Assembly: GCA_002348365.1 (NCBI GenBank)
Contig: DEBC01000098.1
Coordinates: 89,055 to 142,981, forward strand
From: Alphaproteobacteria bacterium UBA2966
GTDB taxonomy: Bacteria; Pseudomonadota; Alphaproteobacteria; UBA2966
Length of the DNA: 53,927 nucleotides
Direction: 5' to 3'
The translations under genes and the position numbers were made by a program. Positions 8,183 through 17,662 of the stretch are shown piece by piece. Under the pieces are notes generated by a model that saw only the letters and a list, made by a program, of their open reading frames with translations, did no database searches and had not been told where the DNA came from. The number at the start of each line of letters is the position of its first letter. Within the stretch, counting starts at the first letter, position 1.

Positions 8183-9682
8183 CTAACGCCTGAGTTGTCG
8201 AAGAATTGGTGGAATGGCCTCGGGCAGATCTTCCGCAATTAAGCCTGGCCCCACCAATGCGCCTGAAGCGCCATGGACCCAGCATGCGGCGCAGGCCGCA
8301 TCAAATGGCTCCATGCCCTGGGCCAGCAGACCAACGACAAGACCCGACAAGACATCGCCGGTCCCTGCGCTGGCAAGATCCGGCGGGGCGTTGCTGTTGA
8401 TTGAGACTCGTCCATCAGGAGCTGCAATCACGGTATCGGCACCTTTCAGCAGCACCACCGCACCACATTCACGAGCGGCATCTTTCGCGGTAGACACCTT
8501 CCCCTGCTCCGCGGGCGACTCGCCAAACAATCTTGTGAACTCGCCGTCATGGGGCGTCATTATGCACCAACCGTTGATCGAACCGAAGAGTTCTGCCCCA
8601 CGGCCCTCGAACACGGTCAGGGCATCCGCATCGAGAACGCAGGCCGCATCATCTCGCAATGCCGTCAATACTCTCGCGCGTGTAGCGTCCGTGACGCCAT
8701 TTCCGGGACCGAGAAGAACCGCATTTCTACGACGTGCGGCGAGAATCCTTTCAAACCCTTCTTGGTCCTCGAAACTCTCCGTCATCACAGTGGTCAGTTG
8801 AGCGGCATTTACCGGCAGCGCATCAGGCGGGCTGGCGACGGTGACAAGACCGCAACCAATGCGGAGGGCTGCGCGCGCGGCAAGGCGTGCCGCACCGGTG
8901 CTACCCACCGCTCCACTGACAACAAGCGCATGACCCCGGCGATATTTGTGGTCGATCGCGGTCGGAACAGGAAACGAATGTCGCCACAATGCCGGGGTGT
9001 TTTCGGCAATCTGCGGCGCAATCTCCATGAGGGTGCTCTCGGGGATTCCGATATCGGCAACGTTGACCTCACCACAGGCGGAGCGTCCCGGGAAAAGCAA
9101 ATGGCCCGGCTTCTTGCGAAAAAACGTCACAGATAAATCGGCTCGGAAATGCGTACCCAGCGCCTGGCCGGTATCGCCATGGATCCCGCTCGGGATGTCT
9201 ACGGCAACGCGGACCGCCCGGGCCCGATTTGCCGCCTCAATCGTGTCATGAACCACTCCCTCGATGTCGCGGGAAAGACCGGCACCGAAGAGCGCATCGA
9301 CAATGAGACCACGGCCTTCAACGCCAGCCGGTGTCAATGGCATGACAGGGCCGTTCCAGGCTTCTGCCATGTATCGCGCATCACCTTTCAGGTGATCTGC
9401 CGAGCCCACCAGCGCCAATTGTACGTCCCAGGCCCCGACCTCTTGAAGGCGCCGCGCAATCACAAAACCGTCCCCGCCGTTGTTCCCCGGGCCGCAGAGC
9501 ACGATTGTCGGTCGCGGCGCCCAGCGCCGAATGATCGCCCGCGCGACAGCGGCACCGGCCGCTTCCATCAAGGTAATCCCTGAGACTCCGGCGCCCATCG
9601 CCGCCGCGTCAGCGGCATACATCTCGTCAACCGTGAGCAGCGCAGAGGACAAGCTTTTTGGCAAGAGAATGCGTCCTGTCAC
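8183..9682 (-). CDS. nnr: Bifunctional NAD(P)H-hydrate epimerase/dehydratase
   Basis: This 499-residue fusion (YjeF family) repairs hydrated NADH and NADPH. The N-terminal epimerase domain (about 1-215) has VLCGPGNNGGDGFVIARRL and the Asp-containing VDALFGAGLSRDIEG. The C-terminal ADP-dependent dehydratase domain (about 230-499, ribokinase-like) has HKYRRGHALVVSG, GPGNGVT, a TPHDGEFTRLFG segment and the catalytic LASAGTGDVLSGLV. In many alphaproteobacteria nnr lies near glnB; here glnB is about 40 kb away. The start is read as GTG at 9682 without a strong Shine-Dalgarno, so it could lie slightly downstream. The methyltransferase gene precedes it by 48 bp on the same strand, a likely operon. 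Confidence 0.95.
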   Translation of the reverse strand: MTGRILLPKSLSSALLTVDEMYAADAAAMGAGVSGITLMEAAGAAVARAIIRRWAPRPTIVLCGPGNNGGDGFVIARRLQEVGAWDVQLALVGSADHLKGDARYMAEAWNGPVMPLTPAGVEGRGLIVDALFGAGLSRDIEGVVHDTIEAANRARAVRVAVDIPSGIHGDTGQALGTHFRADLSVTFFRKKPGHLLFPGRSACGEVNVADIGIPESTLMEIAPQIAENTPALWRHSFPVPTAIDHKYRRGHALVVSGAVGSTGAARLAARAALRIGCGLVTVASPPDALPVNAAQLTTVMTESFEDQEGFERILAARRRNAVLLGPGNGVTDATRARVLTALRDDAACVLDADALTVFEGRGAELFGSINGWCIMTPHDGEFTRLFGESPAEQGKVSTAKDAARECGAVVLLKGADTVIAAPDGRVSINSNAPPDLASAGTGDVLSGLVVGLLAQGMEPFDAACAACWVHGASGALVGPGLIAEDLPEAIPPILRQLRR

Positions 9683-9730
9683 ATCGCCGGTTTCACTGTC
9701 GCTACCAAACCTCGATCAGGTGTTCCGTAA

Positions 9731-10441
9731 TCAGGTCGAACCTCGGTAAAGACGCAGTCGCAAAATCTGCGAGAACGCGTACCCGATTGATGTCTTCCCG
9801 GCTTCGAATAGCGACTTAACCGTGGACGTCTCGAGTTCATTGGGACCGACATTGAGCCGCTTCATCAGCGGGCGCGTCGCAAAGGCCTCGAAATCGTCAA
9901 ATCTCACCCACATTCTGTACCAATATTCACACCCTTCCGAGAATAACTTGGACGCCGTGCGGTCGAGGGCATCGATTGCCAGCCGCCGGACGATGGTTTC
10001 GTCGTGAAACGGTTTCATCAATTGCGACCAGGTTCCCGCCATGTCCGGCTCAACCACGTACAAGAATCCTTGGTCAGCTTTGAGCACCCGCCGCGCCTCC
10101 AACAGTGCCTGATCCATGAGGTCTTCCGGAACGTGATGGAGTGACCGATTGAAGAAGACACCGCCCGCCATGCCGTCCTCTAACGGGATCGCCTCGCCGC
10201 CCGCGCATTTGAAAGTGACCCGATCCCGAAGCCCTTCCGGCAATTCCGGCAGTGTCCTGGTGTCATCCGGTTCTATGGCCAGTACGCTCGCCCCACGCTC
10301 GGCAAGTGCCTGGGCAAAGGCGCCGTCCCCGCTGCCAACGTCGACAAGCAATTCCGAATCGATACTCACGAGTCGATCGACCACTTCGATATGACTGGCC
10401 TCGCCCAAGTCAGCAACAGACAGATTGGGTTGAACGCTCAA
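9731..10441 (-). CDS. Class I SAM-dependent methyltransferase
   Basis: This protein of about 236 residues has a Rossmann methyltransferase fold. Motif I is LLVDVGSGDGAF, an acidic ribose-binding residue ends ASVLAIEPDD, and post-I motifs VFFNRSLHHVPEDLM and LYVVEPDMAG follow. The substrate is not deducible; it resembles the broad Methyltransf_11/25 group. The open frame extends upstream into the amidase gene, but the TTG at 10441 has GAGGAGA seven bases before it and lies just outside the amidase. I therefore use that start (product begins SVQPNLSVADLG after the initiator). Same strand as the amidase (50-bp gap) and nnr, consistent with co-transcription. Confidence 0.8.
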   Translation of the reverse strand: MSVQPNLSVADLGEASHIEVVDRLVSIDSELLVDVGSGDGAFAQALAERGASVLAIEPDDTRTLPELPEGLRDRVTFKCAGGEAIPLEDGMAGGVFFNRSLHHVPEDLMDQALLEARRVLKADQGFLYVVEPDMAGTWSQLMKPFHDETIVRRLAIDALDRTASKLFSEGCEYWYRMWVRFDDFEAFATRPLMKRLNVGPNELETSTVKSLFEAGKTSIGYAFSQILRLRLYRGST

Positions 10442-10490
10442 TTCCAGTCTCCTCGAGGCATAGTCTCCGACTCTATCATGGCACCTGCCC

Positions 10491-11891
10491 TCAAAGTGAC
10501 GGTCGTCTGTCCGCAAACGAATACGCCCTTTGGTACGCATACGACGCGCGCAGGACAAGATGATCGGCGAACGGCGGGCCAACGATCTGCAATCCGACCG
10601 GCAGACCTTCAGAGGTGAAGCCACACGGAACGCTGGCCGCTGGTTGCTTCGTCATATTGAAGGGATAGGTGAAGGGTGACCAGGTGATCCATTTGGGATC
10701 GTCGCTTTCCCGCGGCGACATTGTGCCGGCAGCGAAGGCCGCAACCGCCAGGCTCGGCGTCAGAAGTAGATCGTACTCTCTGTGGAATTCCATCATGAGT
10801 TCGCCGAGTACAGCGCGCTGATGATCCGCCGCAATGTAGTCCAACAGCGGAATTCTCCTCCCCTCCTCGACGATTTCGGCGAAGTCTGGCTCGACCAGGT
10901 TCATCTGATCTTCGGTCAGATTTGACAATCCGTTGGCGGCGCCAGCCCACCAGAGGGTCCTGAACGCCGCGCGTGGGTCATCGAATCCGGGATGTGCTGT
11001 CTCTACCTGGGCACCCAGACTTTTAAAGTTATCGACCGCAGATGCAAAGATTTCCGCAATCTCAGCATCGACATTCGCGTATCCAAGATCCGGCGAGTAA
11101 GCGACACGGAGCCCTTCCAGCCCCTGATCAAGGCCATCTCGATACTCTCGCGGCTCGTACGGAAGTGCCGTCCAGTCCCGATGGTCGGGTTGGGAGATCA
11201 CTGTCAACATGAGGGCTGCATCTTCGACCGTTCGTGTCATGGGCCCAACATGGCCCAGCGTGCCAAATCGTCCCATCGGCCAAGCCGGCACCCGCCCGAA
11301 GCTCGGCTTCAATCCAAAGATTCCGGAGAACCCTGATGGAATTCGGATCGATCCGCCGCCATCTGTGCCGATCGCCAGATGGCACATCCCCGCGGCAACC
11401 GCCGCACCCGCGCCACCACTGGAGCCGCCAGGCGTCATGTCCAGATTCCATGGATTTCGCGTAATGCCGGATACGCCGCTGTCGGTCACACCTTTCCATC
11501 CGAATTCAGGCGTGGTCGTCTTGCCAAAGATCACGGCGCCGTTTTCGCGCAGTCGCGCGACACAGGGCGCATCCAATTCCCAAGGTTGGTCGGGGTCAGT
11601 CGTTCTGGATCCGAATAACGTTGGCCAACCCTTGGCAAGGACGAGATCCTTGATCGACGTCGGGACACCGTCGACCGGTCCCAGAGGCTCGCCGGTTCGC
11701 CATCTTTCTTCAGACTGTCGCGCATCATTGAGCGCGGACTCTTCGTCAACCACTATGAAGGCATTGGTTTTGCCGTCTATGGCGGAAATTCGCTCTAGCG
11801 TCGCACGCGTGACATCGACGGGTGAGAGAGTCTGGTCCCTATAGTGGCCGACCAACTCGCATGCCGACATGTATAGAATGTCATCCGACAA
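10491..11891 (-). CDS. Amidase (amidase signature family)
   Basis: This 466-residue enzyme of the amidase-signature family hydrolyses carboxamides through a Ser-cisSer-Lys triad. The lysine lies in PTSIKDLVLAKG near residue 80. The glycine/serine-rich signature TPGGSSGGAGAAVAAGM spans about 150-168, with the second serine in GGSIRIPSGFSG. The C-terminal segment GLPVGLQIVGPPFADHLVLR is typical of the GatA-like fold. There are no GatB or GatC genes beside it, so a catabolic amidase is likelier than tRNA amidation. The TTG start has GGGAGAA upstream. It is divergent from the DadA-like gene across a 193-bp gap. Confidence 0.9.
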   Translation of the reverse strand: MSDDILYMSACELVGHYRDQTLSPVDVTRATLERISAIDGKTNAFIVVDEESALNDARQSEERWRTGEPLGPVDGVPTSIKDLVLAKGWPTLFGSRTTDPDQPWELDAPCVARLRENGAVIFGKTTTPEFGWKGVTDSGVSGITRNPWNLDMTPGGSSGGAGAAVAAGMCHLAIGTDGGGSIRIPSGFSGIFGLKPSFGRVPAWPMGRFGTLGHVGPMTRTVEDAALMLTVISQPDHRDWTALPYEPREYRDGLDQGLEGLRVAYSPDLGYANVDAEIAEIFASAVDNFKSLGAQVETAHPGFDDPRAAFRTLWWAGAANGLSNLTEDQMNLVEPDFAEIVEEGRRIPLLDYIAADHQRAVLGELMMEFHREYDLLLTPSLAVAAFAAGTMSPRESDDPKWITWSPFTYPFNMTKQPAASVPCGFTSEGLPVGLQIVGPPFADHLVLRASYAYQRAYSFADRRPSL

Positions 11892-11961
11892 ATTGCTTCT
11901 CCCGGTAATATCAGGCCACCAAACACTCTAATGCGTTTGTGGCAAGGCTGTGCTTTGCTGC

Positions 11962-11979
11962 CTAGAGCAAATTCTCTAG
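11962..11979. promoter_or_regulatory. Small inverted repeat in divergent promoter region
   Basis: CTAGAG and CTCTAG form a perfect 6-bp inverted repeat around 6 nt, in the 193-bp region between the divergently oriented amidase and DadA-like genes. Its location would suit an operator for one or both genes, but a repeat of this size is weak evidence alone. Confidence 0.3.
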
Positions 11980-12084
11980 AGATGGAAGCAGCGGCAACCG
12001 TATCGTCAGAAGTTGCGAAGGGGCATAGGCCAGATTGGAAAGGTTGAACCTTCCGAAATCCGGCAATTCTAAAAGGAAAGATTA

Positions 12085-13338
12085 TTGAAGATCATTGTGC
12101 TTGGTGGTGGTGTCGTCGGAATCTCCACCGCCTACTTTTTGACCCAGGCTGATCACGAAGTGACCGTCGTCGAGAGGCGAGAAGGTCCGGGCCTCGAGAC
12201 GAGTTTTGCCAACGGCGGGCAAATCTCAGTCAGTCATGCCGCGCCGTGGTCACGACCTGAACTTCCCGGACAATTGATTCGCTGGATCGGACGCCGCGAT
12301 GCGCCGTTTCGAATGGTACCGCAGCCAGATCCTGACATGTGGCGTTGGGGGATCGCGTTTCTGCGAAACTGCAACTCGTCCCGGTTCCATGAGAACGCGG
12401 TCCGGCTGCAACGTCTATCAACCTACAGCCAGGAAATGTTGACGCGAGTTCGAGAGAGTTCGGGCATCCAGTTTCATCACACAGCGCGTGGTATTCTTTC
12501 GGTATTTCGGAGCCAGGAAGCGTTCGAGGCCGCCGCCGAACACGCAGAGGCGTTACGCGACGAGGGTGTCAACAAGGAAGTCCTGGACGTGAACTCCTGC
12601 TTCAGCCGTGAGCCGGCATTACGCAACTCCGACGTCCCCATCAGGGGTGGTGTCTTTTCGCCACTGGATGAATGCGGAGACGCTCACATCTTTACCTGCG
12701 AACTCGCAGATCACTGTTCGCGACGGGGAGTCACGCTGCTTTACGACACCCACGTACAGACAATCGACACCGTCGGAGGCAAAGCAATCGGCGTGACGAC
12801 AGACCAAGGGCATTTGGCTGCGGATGCCGTCGTGATCGCCTTGGGCAGCGAGAGCCCACGATTGGCACGGCCGCTCGGGATAAAGTTGCCGATTTATCCC
12901 GTCAAAGGATATTCAGTGACCATTCCCATTGAAGGGCGGAACCATGCACCTTCGATGGGCATCGCGGATGAGGAACGGAAGATCGTCGTGTCTAGACTCG
13001 GTGACAAACTCCGCGCGGCGGGCACGGCAGAACTTGTCGGTTATGATAGACGTATCGACGAGCGGCGCGCGCACTCCGTCCTCAAGCCGATGTTGGAGTT
13101 GTTTCCTAACGGCGGAGATGCCGACAAAGTGGAATTCTGGAGTGGATTACGCCCGATGACACCTGACGGCTCGCCTGTAATTGGGCAGACTGACATCCAG
13201 AACCTTTACCTGAACACCGGTCACGGGTCGGTCGGATGGACGCTGGCGTGTGGATCGGCTCGCCTGGTCAGCGATATGATCAGCGGCACCCAGTCCGACG
13301 TGAATCCCACCGTGTGGTCACTGGGGAGGTATCATTGA
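12085..13338 (+). CDS. dadA: D-amino acid dehydrogenase small subunit-like FAD oxidoreductase
   Basis: This 417-residue FAD-dependent oxidoreductase of the DAO/DadA family oxidises D-amino acids to 2-oxo acids and ammonia and passes electrons to the respiratory chain. The N-terminal dinucleotide fold reads IIVLGGGVVGISTAYFL, followed by the acidic VVERREG. The DadA-typical ETSFANGGQISVSHAAPW segment follows at about 37-54. The C-terminus has LRPMTPDGSPVIGQT and LNTGHGSVGWTLACGS, the family's flavin-contacting end. The start is TTG at 12085, chosen for the upstream AAAAGGAAAG. It is divergent from the amidase. An amidase next to an amino acid dehydrogenase suggests use of amide-linked amino compounds, which is inference. 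The gene symbol is by family only. Confidence 0.88.
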   Translation: MKIIVLGGGVVGISTAYFLTQADHEVTVVERREGPGLETSFANGGQISVSHAAPWSRPELPGQLIRWIGRRDAPFRMVPQPDPDMWRWGIAFLRNCNSSRFHENAVRLQRLSTYSQEMLTRVRESSGIQFHHTARGILSVFRSQEAFEAAAEHAEALRDEGVNKEVLDVNSCFSREPALRNSDVPIRGGVFSPLDECGDAHIFTCELADHCSRRGVTLLYDTHVQTIDTVGGKAIGVTTDQGHLAADAVVIALGSESPRLARPLGIKLPIYPVKGYSVTIPIEGRNHAPSMGIADEERKIVVSRLGDKLRAAGTAELVGYDRRIDERRAHSVLKPMLELFPNGGDADKVEFWSGLRPMTPDGSPVIGQTDIQNLYLNTGHGSVGWTLACGSARLVSDMISGTQSDVNPTVWSLGRYH

Positions 13339-13381
13339 GCCCTCTGGAACCGATTGACACATGTCACCACGCAGCTCGCAC

Positions 13382-13606
13382 ATGAGAATCCCAGGACGAA
13401 CGATCGCAATCGTGCTCGGCGCCAGCTTGCTTCTGGGTTGTGCTGATCTGGTTCCCACACTCCGTGACGATTACATGGGCAAGTCCCTGTTGCAGCCCTA
13501 CACGGTGCCCAAGCAAATCAAGTACGACGACGACGGGAATCCGATTGCCGAGGACTCCGGCTGGTCTTTCCCCAGGTTGGTTCCCTGGGTGTTCAACACA
13601 AACTAG
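13382..13606 (+). CDS. Small lipoprotein of unknown function
   Basis: This predicted 74-residue protein has a type II signal peptide: a short basic start (MRIPGRT), a hydrophobic core (IAIVLGASLL) and lipobox LLGC before ADLVPTLRDD. The mature part is short, with tyrosine/proline-rich QPYTVPKQIKYDDDGNP and a C-terminal FPRLVPWVFNTN. I recognise no family. An alternative ATG seven codons upstream (13361) would only lengthen the signal region. The last four bases overlap the end of the convergent acyl ligase gene. It follows the DadA-like gene by 43 bp and could be co-transcribed. Confidence 0.65.
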   Translation: MRIPGRTIAIVLGASLLLGCADLVPTLRDDYMGKSLLQPYTVPKQIKYDDDGNPIAEDSGWSFPRLVPWVFNTN

Positions 13607-16467
13607 ACCTCCGCCTCTTCCTTGACGGTATGCAGAATACCGGTCTCGTACACCAGATCAGGTTCTCCGCTTAGTTCCAGCATTCGCTCGCGCGTACTGT
13701 CCCGCAACGCAAGCACCGCCGTCCAACCAGCACCAGTCGGTGCGATGGGTTTGTCTATCTGAATCTGTACACGACCGTATCTTGGGAACCATGATTCGGA
13801 TCTCAAGATGTAACGCGTTCCGGTCATGGCGATGGGGACCACAGGGACATCTCCTTGTGCCGCGCAGGCAAAAGCACCTGAACGGAAGGGCAGCAATCCT
13901 GACATGCGGCGGAAAGTCCCTTCGGGAAAAAATATAAGGGTTTCCCCATCCGCGATGGCGTCGCTGAGTTCGACCACCGCGCCGACGCCCTGTTGAGCAT
14001 CAAACCTTTCCACGAATCTCGTTCCGAGGTGCGCGAGGAAAGGTCCTGTCCAAATTGAATGTCGAAGCTCTTTCTTTGCAACGAAGTGATAGTCATCGGA
14101 AAGCGCAACAAGAAGGATCGGGCCATCCAGATAGCTCGCATGGTTGGATACCAGCACCTTCGGCCCCGTGGGCAGGTTGGACTCACCCTCAACGGTCACC
14201 CGAATCCCGGTCAGGCCCAAGAACAATTTGAGACCCGTGCGGACCAGGGCGCGACAAAAGCCGACGGAAGAAATGAGCGTCACCGGCAACCAGACAAGGA
14301 CCGCGGCCAACCCGAGCGCCAGCCACCACCAGCCTGCATAGACAACCTCGATGGCACCACGAAGGATACGCCGGAACTCCGGCAGGACACTCGCTGCGGT
14401 AAGACGTACGAACTGCCACCACACAGCATGACGGGTCATGGCAGCACCTTCAGATTCATAAGCCATCCGGCAGGCCGCACGCCTGATCTTGCCGCTGGAG
14501 GTCTTCAGCACGGTCTGGGGTGGCACGAGAGCGACGTCGTCGGCCGGGGAACCGACGACATCAAGCGTGACCGATTCTACCTCCGATCGCAGATCCCGGA
14601 GGCGGTCTGCACGTTTCTTCCGGGTCTCGGCCATGACGACGAGCTTTTCCGTACCGGTCGCCGCATCAAGAACCCCAAATACAGCGACGCACCCCATGCG
14701 GACACCCTCGACCTCACCGACAGCGCGCTCGATCTCCTGCGCATAAACATTGCGTCCCGCCTTGATGATGAGGTCCTTGCGACGCCCTGTGATGAAAATG
14801 TCGCCCTGCCGTGTGTAGGCGAGGTCTCCACTTTCGAGCCAATCCGCGTCGAATAGATCCTCTGTCGCTTCGCTGTTTCTGTAGTAACCCCGTGTGGCTG
14901 AGGGTCCGCGGAACTGAAGCCGCCCTTCCCTGCCCTGGGGCAGTTCCCGTCCCGCATCGTCGACGATTCGTATCTCGTGACCGGGTAGCGGTCGGCCGCA
15001 TGCGACAAACGATAGAGGATTTGCCGTCTCCTCAGCCGGTACGGCTTGGCCGTACAATGTGAACTGATCACGGTCGATTCGATCGATTGTCGCGTCACCC
15101 TCCAACGGTGGAAACGCCAATCCGACCGAACATTCGGCAAGTCCGTAGACGGGCTTCAGACCCTCCGAATTGAACCCATATTGCTTGAAGCGATTGCAAA
15201 ACCCTTCGATGGTCTCCGCGATTACTGGCTCAGCACCGTTGGCAGCAATTCGCCAGGAATGCAGGTCCAGGCCTTCGATGTCCTGCGCGTCGACCCTGTT
15301 GACGCACAGGTCATAGGCGAAGTTTGGCGCAGCGGACAGCGTTCCGCCATGTCTGTGAATGGCCCACAACCATCTCTCGGGACGCGCCAAGAATGTGAGC
15401 GGTGACATCACCACGAATTTCACCGCGTGGTACATGCTGCCAAGCCAAGCACCAATCAAACCCATATCGTGGTATAGCGGCAGCCAGCTGACGAACACGT
15501 CCGTCGATTCGGCTTTCAACGCCGCACCCATCGCCCTGATGTTGGCAAGCAGATTTGCATGTGAAAGGGCCACCCCCTTCGGATCACCGGTGCTGCCGGA
15601 GGTGTATTGCAGGAAGGCGATGTCATATTCGTGCACGACGACGCGAGGCGAATCCTCCGGGAGCACGGATACATCTTCCGGTGTGACGACGTGTCGCAGC
15701 TCTTTCACCTGAGAGCGCAGGAAATGCGCCACGTGCTTTGCCTCTTCAATCGTGATGAGAACCTGAACTTCGGCGTTCTGCAGAATGGCCGCCTGGCGTC
15801 TCAAATGATCTTCGATCTGAGACAGCCGAGCGGGCGGATAAATAGGAACAGGGATACCGCCCGACATCAGGATTCCGAAGAAGACAGCAAAGAACTCCGG
15901 ACACGTCGGCAGCATGATCGCCACCGTTTGACCGGGCGCGAGGTCTCGGCGCGCGAGCCCTTCAGAGATCATTCGAGCGGCCTCACGAAGCTCTGCATAT
16001 GTCGTGGTGGTTTCGAGACCGTTTTCGTCGATGAAGCAGAAGTGAGGCCTGTCCGGATGCGTCAGAACGTGCCAGTCCAGCATCTCCGTCAGCGTATCCG
16101 CTCCCAGTGGCAGGGCAGGGACTCGCTCGAGTCCGCGGTCTCTTCCTGCAGTATCGAGACGTGCGCGACCATGCCCAACTCCAACGCCATCGATCGCGCC
16201 TACCAGGTCTCCCAATGATTCAACAGTGGTCAGAGCCCCGTCAGGAATATCAACGTCCAATTCCCGGCCCAATCTGTGAAACAACTCGACGCGGCCAAGA
16301 CTGTCGAGACCGAGGTCTCTCTCCAGATGCGTGTGTGTGGTGAGGTGGAGCTGGCCGCGACGATGCGGCTGAAGCTCGAGAACCATATCGTGCGCGGCAC
16401 GCAGAACGATATCGGTAGTTCCCGCTGAGTGTTCAGTGCGGGTGGCGGAATTGTCTGTGTCGACCAT
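13603..16467 (-). CDS. ACP / acyl-AMP ligase / PlsC acyltransferase fusion
   Basis: This 954-residue fusion has three modules. Residues about 20-100 are an acyl carrier domain with the phosphopantetheine-attachment motif DLGLDSLGR (serine near 56). Residues about 130-690 are an adenylate-forming fatty acyl ligase of the FAAL/FadD type with YTSGSTGDPKGV near 288-299 and DLIIKAGRNVYAQEIE. The C-terminal third has a hydrophobic stretch (VVYAGWWWLALGLAAVLVWLP) and a PlsC/LPLAT acyltransferase with NHASYLD near 775-781 and FPEGTFRR near 847. It could activate a fatty acid, hold it on its own carrier domain and transfer it to a lysophospholipid or other acceptor. E. coli Aas combines ligase and acyltransferase, but in the opposite order. 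The ATG at 16467 directly follows a TTG in frame, so the start is uncertain by one codon. Confidence 0.88.
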   Translation of the reverse strand: MVDTDNSATRTEHSAGTTDIVLRAAHDMVLELQPHRRGQLHLTTHTHLERDLGLDSLGRVELFHRLGRELDVDIPDGALTTVESLGDLVGAIDGVGVGHGRARLDTAGRDRGLERVPALPLGADTLTEMLDWHVLTHPDRPHFCFIDENGLETTTTYAELREAARMISEGLARRDLAPGQTVAIMLPTCPEFFAVFFGILMSGGIPVPIYPPARLSQIEDHLRRQAAILQNAEVQVLITIEEAKHVAHFLRSQVKELRHVVTPEDVSVLPEDSPRVVVHEYDIAFLQYTSGSTGDPKGVALSHANLLANIRAMGAALKAESTDVFVSWLPLYHDMGLIGAWLGSMYHAVKFVVMSPLTFLARPERWLWAIHRHGGTLSAAPNFAYDLCVNRVDAQDIEGLDLHSWRIAANGAEPVIAETIEGFCNRFKQYGFNSEGLKPVYGLAECSVGLAFPPLEGDATIDRIDRDQFTLYGQAVPAEETANPLSFVACGRPLPGHEIRIVDDAGRELPQGREGRLQFRGPSATRGYYRNSEATEDLFDADWLESGDLAYTRQGDIFITGRRKDLIIKAGRNVYAQEIERAVGEVEGVRMGCVAVFGVLDAATGTEKLVVMAETRKKRADRLRDLRSEVESVTLDVVGSPADDVALVPPQTVLKTSSGKIRRAACRMAYESEGAAMTRHAVWWQFVRLTAASVLPEFRRILRGAIEVVYAGWWWLALGLAAVLVWLPVTLISSVGFCRALVRTGLKLFLGLTGIRVTVEGESNLPTGPKVLVSNHASYLDGPILLVALSDDYHFVAKKELRHSIWTGPFLAHLGTRFVERFDAQQGVGAVVELSDAIADGETLIFFPEGTFRRMSGLLPFRSGAFACAAQGDVPVVPIAMTGTRYILRSESWFPRYGRVQIQIDKPIAPTGAGWTAVLALRDSTRERMLELSGEPDLVYETGILHTVKEEAEV

Positions 16468-16590
16468 CAACTCGAGCCACGATCAAAGGTGTGGTTATCG
16501 TATCCCGCTACAACTCCAACACGCCACCAGGCGTGTTCCTCTGTTATAACGTTGACCACAGATGCTGTGTGTCAATACGGAGGGTGAGCG

Positions 16591-17610
16591 GTGCAATACG
16601 TCAATCTCGGCCAAACAGGTCTCAAGGTGAGCCGCGTGGTCCTTGGCTGCATGAGCTACGGCGGCAAGTGGTATCGCGAGTACATGATCGACGAAAAAGG
16701 CGCCCGTTCACATTTCAGGAAGGCTCTCGACCTCGGTATCAATTTTTTTGATACAGCAGATACATACGCGAACGGTGAAAGCGAACAAATCACGGGCAAT
16801 TGGTTGACGAAGTTCGCCAGTCGAGACGACCTCGTCATCGCGTCCAAGGTCTTCAACCCCATGGGCCCTGGCCAGAATGCAAGTGGCCTGAGCCGGAAAC
16901 ACATCATGGAAGGCATCGACGCCAGCTTGAAGCGTCTCGGCACTGATTATCTCGACCTCTATCAGATTCACCGCTTTGACGATCTCACTCCCATCGAAGA
17001 GACGATTGAAGCCCTGCACGACGTGGTGAAGTCCGGCAAAGTTCTCTACGTCGGCGCGTCCAGCATGTTCGCCTATCAGTTCTCGAAGATGCTGCACACC
17101 GCGGACCTCAACGGCTGGACGCGGTTCGTCTCCATGCAGAACCACTACAACCTGATCTACCGGGAAGAAGAACGTGAGATGATGCCTCTCTGTGAGGACG
17201 AAGGTATCGGCGTCATTCCATGGGCGCCGCTGGCAAAGGGATACCTCTCTGGCAAACGCAGAAGAAACTCGAAGTCGCCGACCAAGCGCGCGAAGAACGA
17301 TCCCCGCTCACACCAGCTCTACGACCAGGCGAACAACTTCGACATCATCGATCGCCTGATCGAGATCGCGAAAAAGCGCGGGTACACCCCCGCCCAGATC
17401 GCAATCGCCTGGCTGTTGCACAAGCCGCACGTCACCGCGCCCATCATCGGTGCGACCCGGGTGTCGCACATCACCGACGCTGCCAAAGCGGTCGAGATCG
17501 AACTCGACGACGAGGAGATGGCTTATCTCGAAGAACTCTACGAGCCTCATCGAATTTCAGGAATCGAGCGGGCCAAAGGCATCCCCATGTACCCCGGCGT
17601 GACAACCTGA
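16591..17610 (+). CDS. Aldo/keto reductase
   Basis: This 339-residue NADPH-dependent oxidoreductase is of the AKR family (YajO/Tas-like). The TIM-barrel start MQYVNLGQTGLKVSRVVLGC is followed by the catalytic tetrad regions: Asp and Tyr in FFDTADTYANGESE, Lys in LVIASKVFNP and His in DLYQIHRFDD. The C-terminal cofactor-binding PIIGATRVSHITDAAKAVE is intact. The start is GTG at 16591 with GGGTGAGCGG before it. It is the first plus-strand gene after the ligase and lies 52 bp upstream of the dipeptidase gene, so it may begin a catabolic operon running to about 21.9 kb. The substrate is unknown. Confidence 0.93.
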   Translation: MQYVNLGQTGLKVSRVVLGCMSYGGKWYREYMIDEKGARSHFRKALDLGINFFDTADTYANGESEQITGNWLTKFASRDDLVIASKVFNPMGPGQNASGLSRKHIMEGIDASLKRLGTDYLDLYQIHRFDDLTPIEETIEALHDVVKSGKVLYVGASSMFAYQFSKMLHTADLNGWTRFVSMQNHYNLIYREEEREMMPLCEDEGIGVIPWAPLAKGYLSGKRRRNSKSPTKRAKNDPRSHQLYDQANNFDIIDRLIEIAKKRGYTPAQIAIAWLLHKPHVTAPIIGATRVSHITDAAKAVEIELDDEEMAYLEELYEPHRISGIERAKGIPMYPGVTT

Positions 17611-17662
17611 CGACGGGGCCCGCGCCTCAAAAAAATGGCCGTTTGTACAAGGACTAAAGGCG

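Noticed and set aside
8038..8238. 66-residue minus-strand frame beyond nnr
   Set aside because: It overlaps the nnr 3' end out of frame, has no ribosome-binding site and no recognised similarity; at most another relic in the gap.
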